A stretch of DNA of 6,705 nucleotides from the NCBI GenBank assembly GCA_937897785.1, contig CALCNB010000076.1, positions 1 to 6,705 of the forward strand, given 5' to 3'. The notes under the pieces are model-generated. The model made no database searches. It saw only the letters and a program-made list of their open reading frames with translations, and had not been told where the DNA came from. This DNA comes from an uncultured Cellvibrionales bacterium. Lineage in GTDB: Bacteria > Pseudomonadota > Gammaproteobacteria > Pseudomonadales > UBA7434. Both the position numbers and the translations under genes were made by a program. The first letter of the stretch is position 1. Every line of letters begins with the position of its first letter. Shown here one piece after another: positions 6,223-6,705 of this stretch.

Positions 6223-6690
6223 ATGCCGGCCTATAAAGCCCCTCTGAGAGAAATTGATTTTATCACCAATGAATTATTTAATTTTGACCAACATTACGAG
6301 TCTTTAGGTTTAGGTGATTCCGTGAACGCCGAAACGCGAGAGGCAATTATTAATGAAGGCGCTAAGTTCTGTGAACAAGTACTCGCGCCACTGCATCAAA
6401 GTGGCGATGAAGAAGGTTGCCATTGGTCTTCTGAGGGCGTGACAACGCCAAAGGGTTTCGCTGCTGCCTACGCTGAGTACGTGGAAGGCGGTTGGCCTAG
6501 CCTTAGTATGCCTGAGGAGGTTGGCGGCCAAGACTTACCGCATTCGCTTAATATTGCAGTAGGTGAAATTATGGGGCAGGCAAATCACGCTTGGGCAATG
6601 ATCACAGCACTGACCTCGGGGGCACGACAGACCTTACTGGCTCATGGTAATAGCTTTCAAGATTTAAAACGGCAAGAAGAAAAGTATTAA
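6223..6690 (+). CDS. Acyl-CoA dehydrogenase, N-terminal fragment with early stop near window end
   Basis: The 155 residues match the start of the roughly 600-residue acyl-CoA dehydrogenases, FAD flavoenzymes that make the alpha,beta double bond in acyl-CoA. The start MPAYKAPLREIDFITNELF (1-19) is the short N-terminal domain of this subgroup. It is followed by the all-helical N-terminal dehydrogenase domain, with EGAKFCEQVLAPL (45-57), GDEEGCHW (61-68), VEGGWPSLSMPEEVGGQ (87-103) and ANHAWAM (120-126). The flavin-binding middle domain and the C-terminal domains with the catalytic glutamate are absent: TAA at 6688 ends the frame, and a second in-frame stop follows at 6703. After LLAHG (138-142) the sequence fits the family poorly. 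Adding one base in TATTAAATG (6685-6693) would reopen the frame to the window end and give YLNAMEL, resembling the expected YLxKLxSG segment. So it is a frameshifted gene, a sequencing or assembly error near an end, or a real truncation. With the preceding synthetase gene it suggests an acyl-CoA degradation locus. Confidence 0.85.
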   Translation: MPAYKAPLREIDFITNELFNFDQHYESLGLGDSVNAETREAIINEGAKFCEQVLAPLHQSGDEEGCHWSSEGVTTPKGFAAAYAEYVEGGWPSLSMPEEVGGQDLPHSLNIAVGEIMGQANHAWAMITALTSGARQTLLAHGNSFQDLKRQEEKY

Positions 6691-6705
6691 ATGCAATGGA
6701 ATTAG

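Noticed and set aside
6310..6531. 73-codon open frame on the - strand
   Set aside because: It is antisense to the conserved N-terminal domain of the acyl-CoA dehydrogenase and has no supporting signals.

Overview
The window looks like chromosomal DNA of a free-living, probably marine gammaproteobacterium. Base composition is moderate to AT-leaning. The basis is the AcnB-type aconitase, the PqqL-like two-domain M16 peptidase, and an acyl-CoA dehydrogenase N-terminus of the type common in Pseudomonas and related marine gammaproteobacteria. The taxonomic guess is inference from protein flavour, not from a marker gene. The window begins inside acnB and ends inside an acyl-CoA dehydrogenase gene, so it may be a complete short contig.

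Layout: (1) 1-597, the C-terminal 198 residues of aconitase B on the + strand, followed by a compact hairpin with A and T tracts (614-641) that can terminate transcription from both sides. (2) 667-1131 on the - strand, a small NTF2/SnoaL-like protein, with a good sigma70-type promoter in the divergent intergenic region (1132-1355). (3) 1356-4163 on the + strand, an exported zinc peptidase of family M16 in which an active and an inactive half are fused. (4) 4272-5849 on the + strand, an AMP-forming acyl-CoA synthetase with all core adenylation motifs. (5) 5850-6204, a 355-base non-coding stretch rich in small repeats and possible promoter boxes. (6) 6223-6690 on the + strand, the N-terminal part of an acyl-CoA dehydrogenase whose reading frame stops after 155 codons, probably because of a frameshift or an error near the end of the sequence.

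How they fit together: acyl-CoA synthetase (activation to the CoA thioester) and acyl-CoA dehydrogenase (first oxidation) are consecutive steps of beta-oxidation-type degradation, and both genes run in the same direction. The substrate cannot be read from the sequence. Aconitase (TCA cycle), the NTF2-like protein and the peptidase have no evident functional link to this pair or to each other.

I see no mobile element, CRISPR array, RNA gene, toxin-antitoxin module or defence system. No clearly undescribed system is visible. The points most worth a second look are the interrupted dehydrogenase, the structured intergenic regions at 5850-6204 and 1132-1355, and a 17-base palindrome ahead of the synthetase gene.
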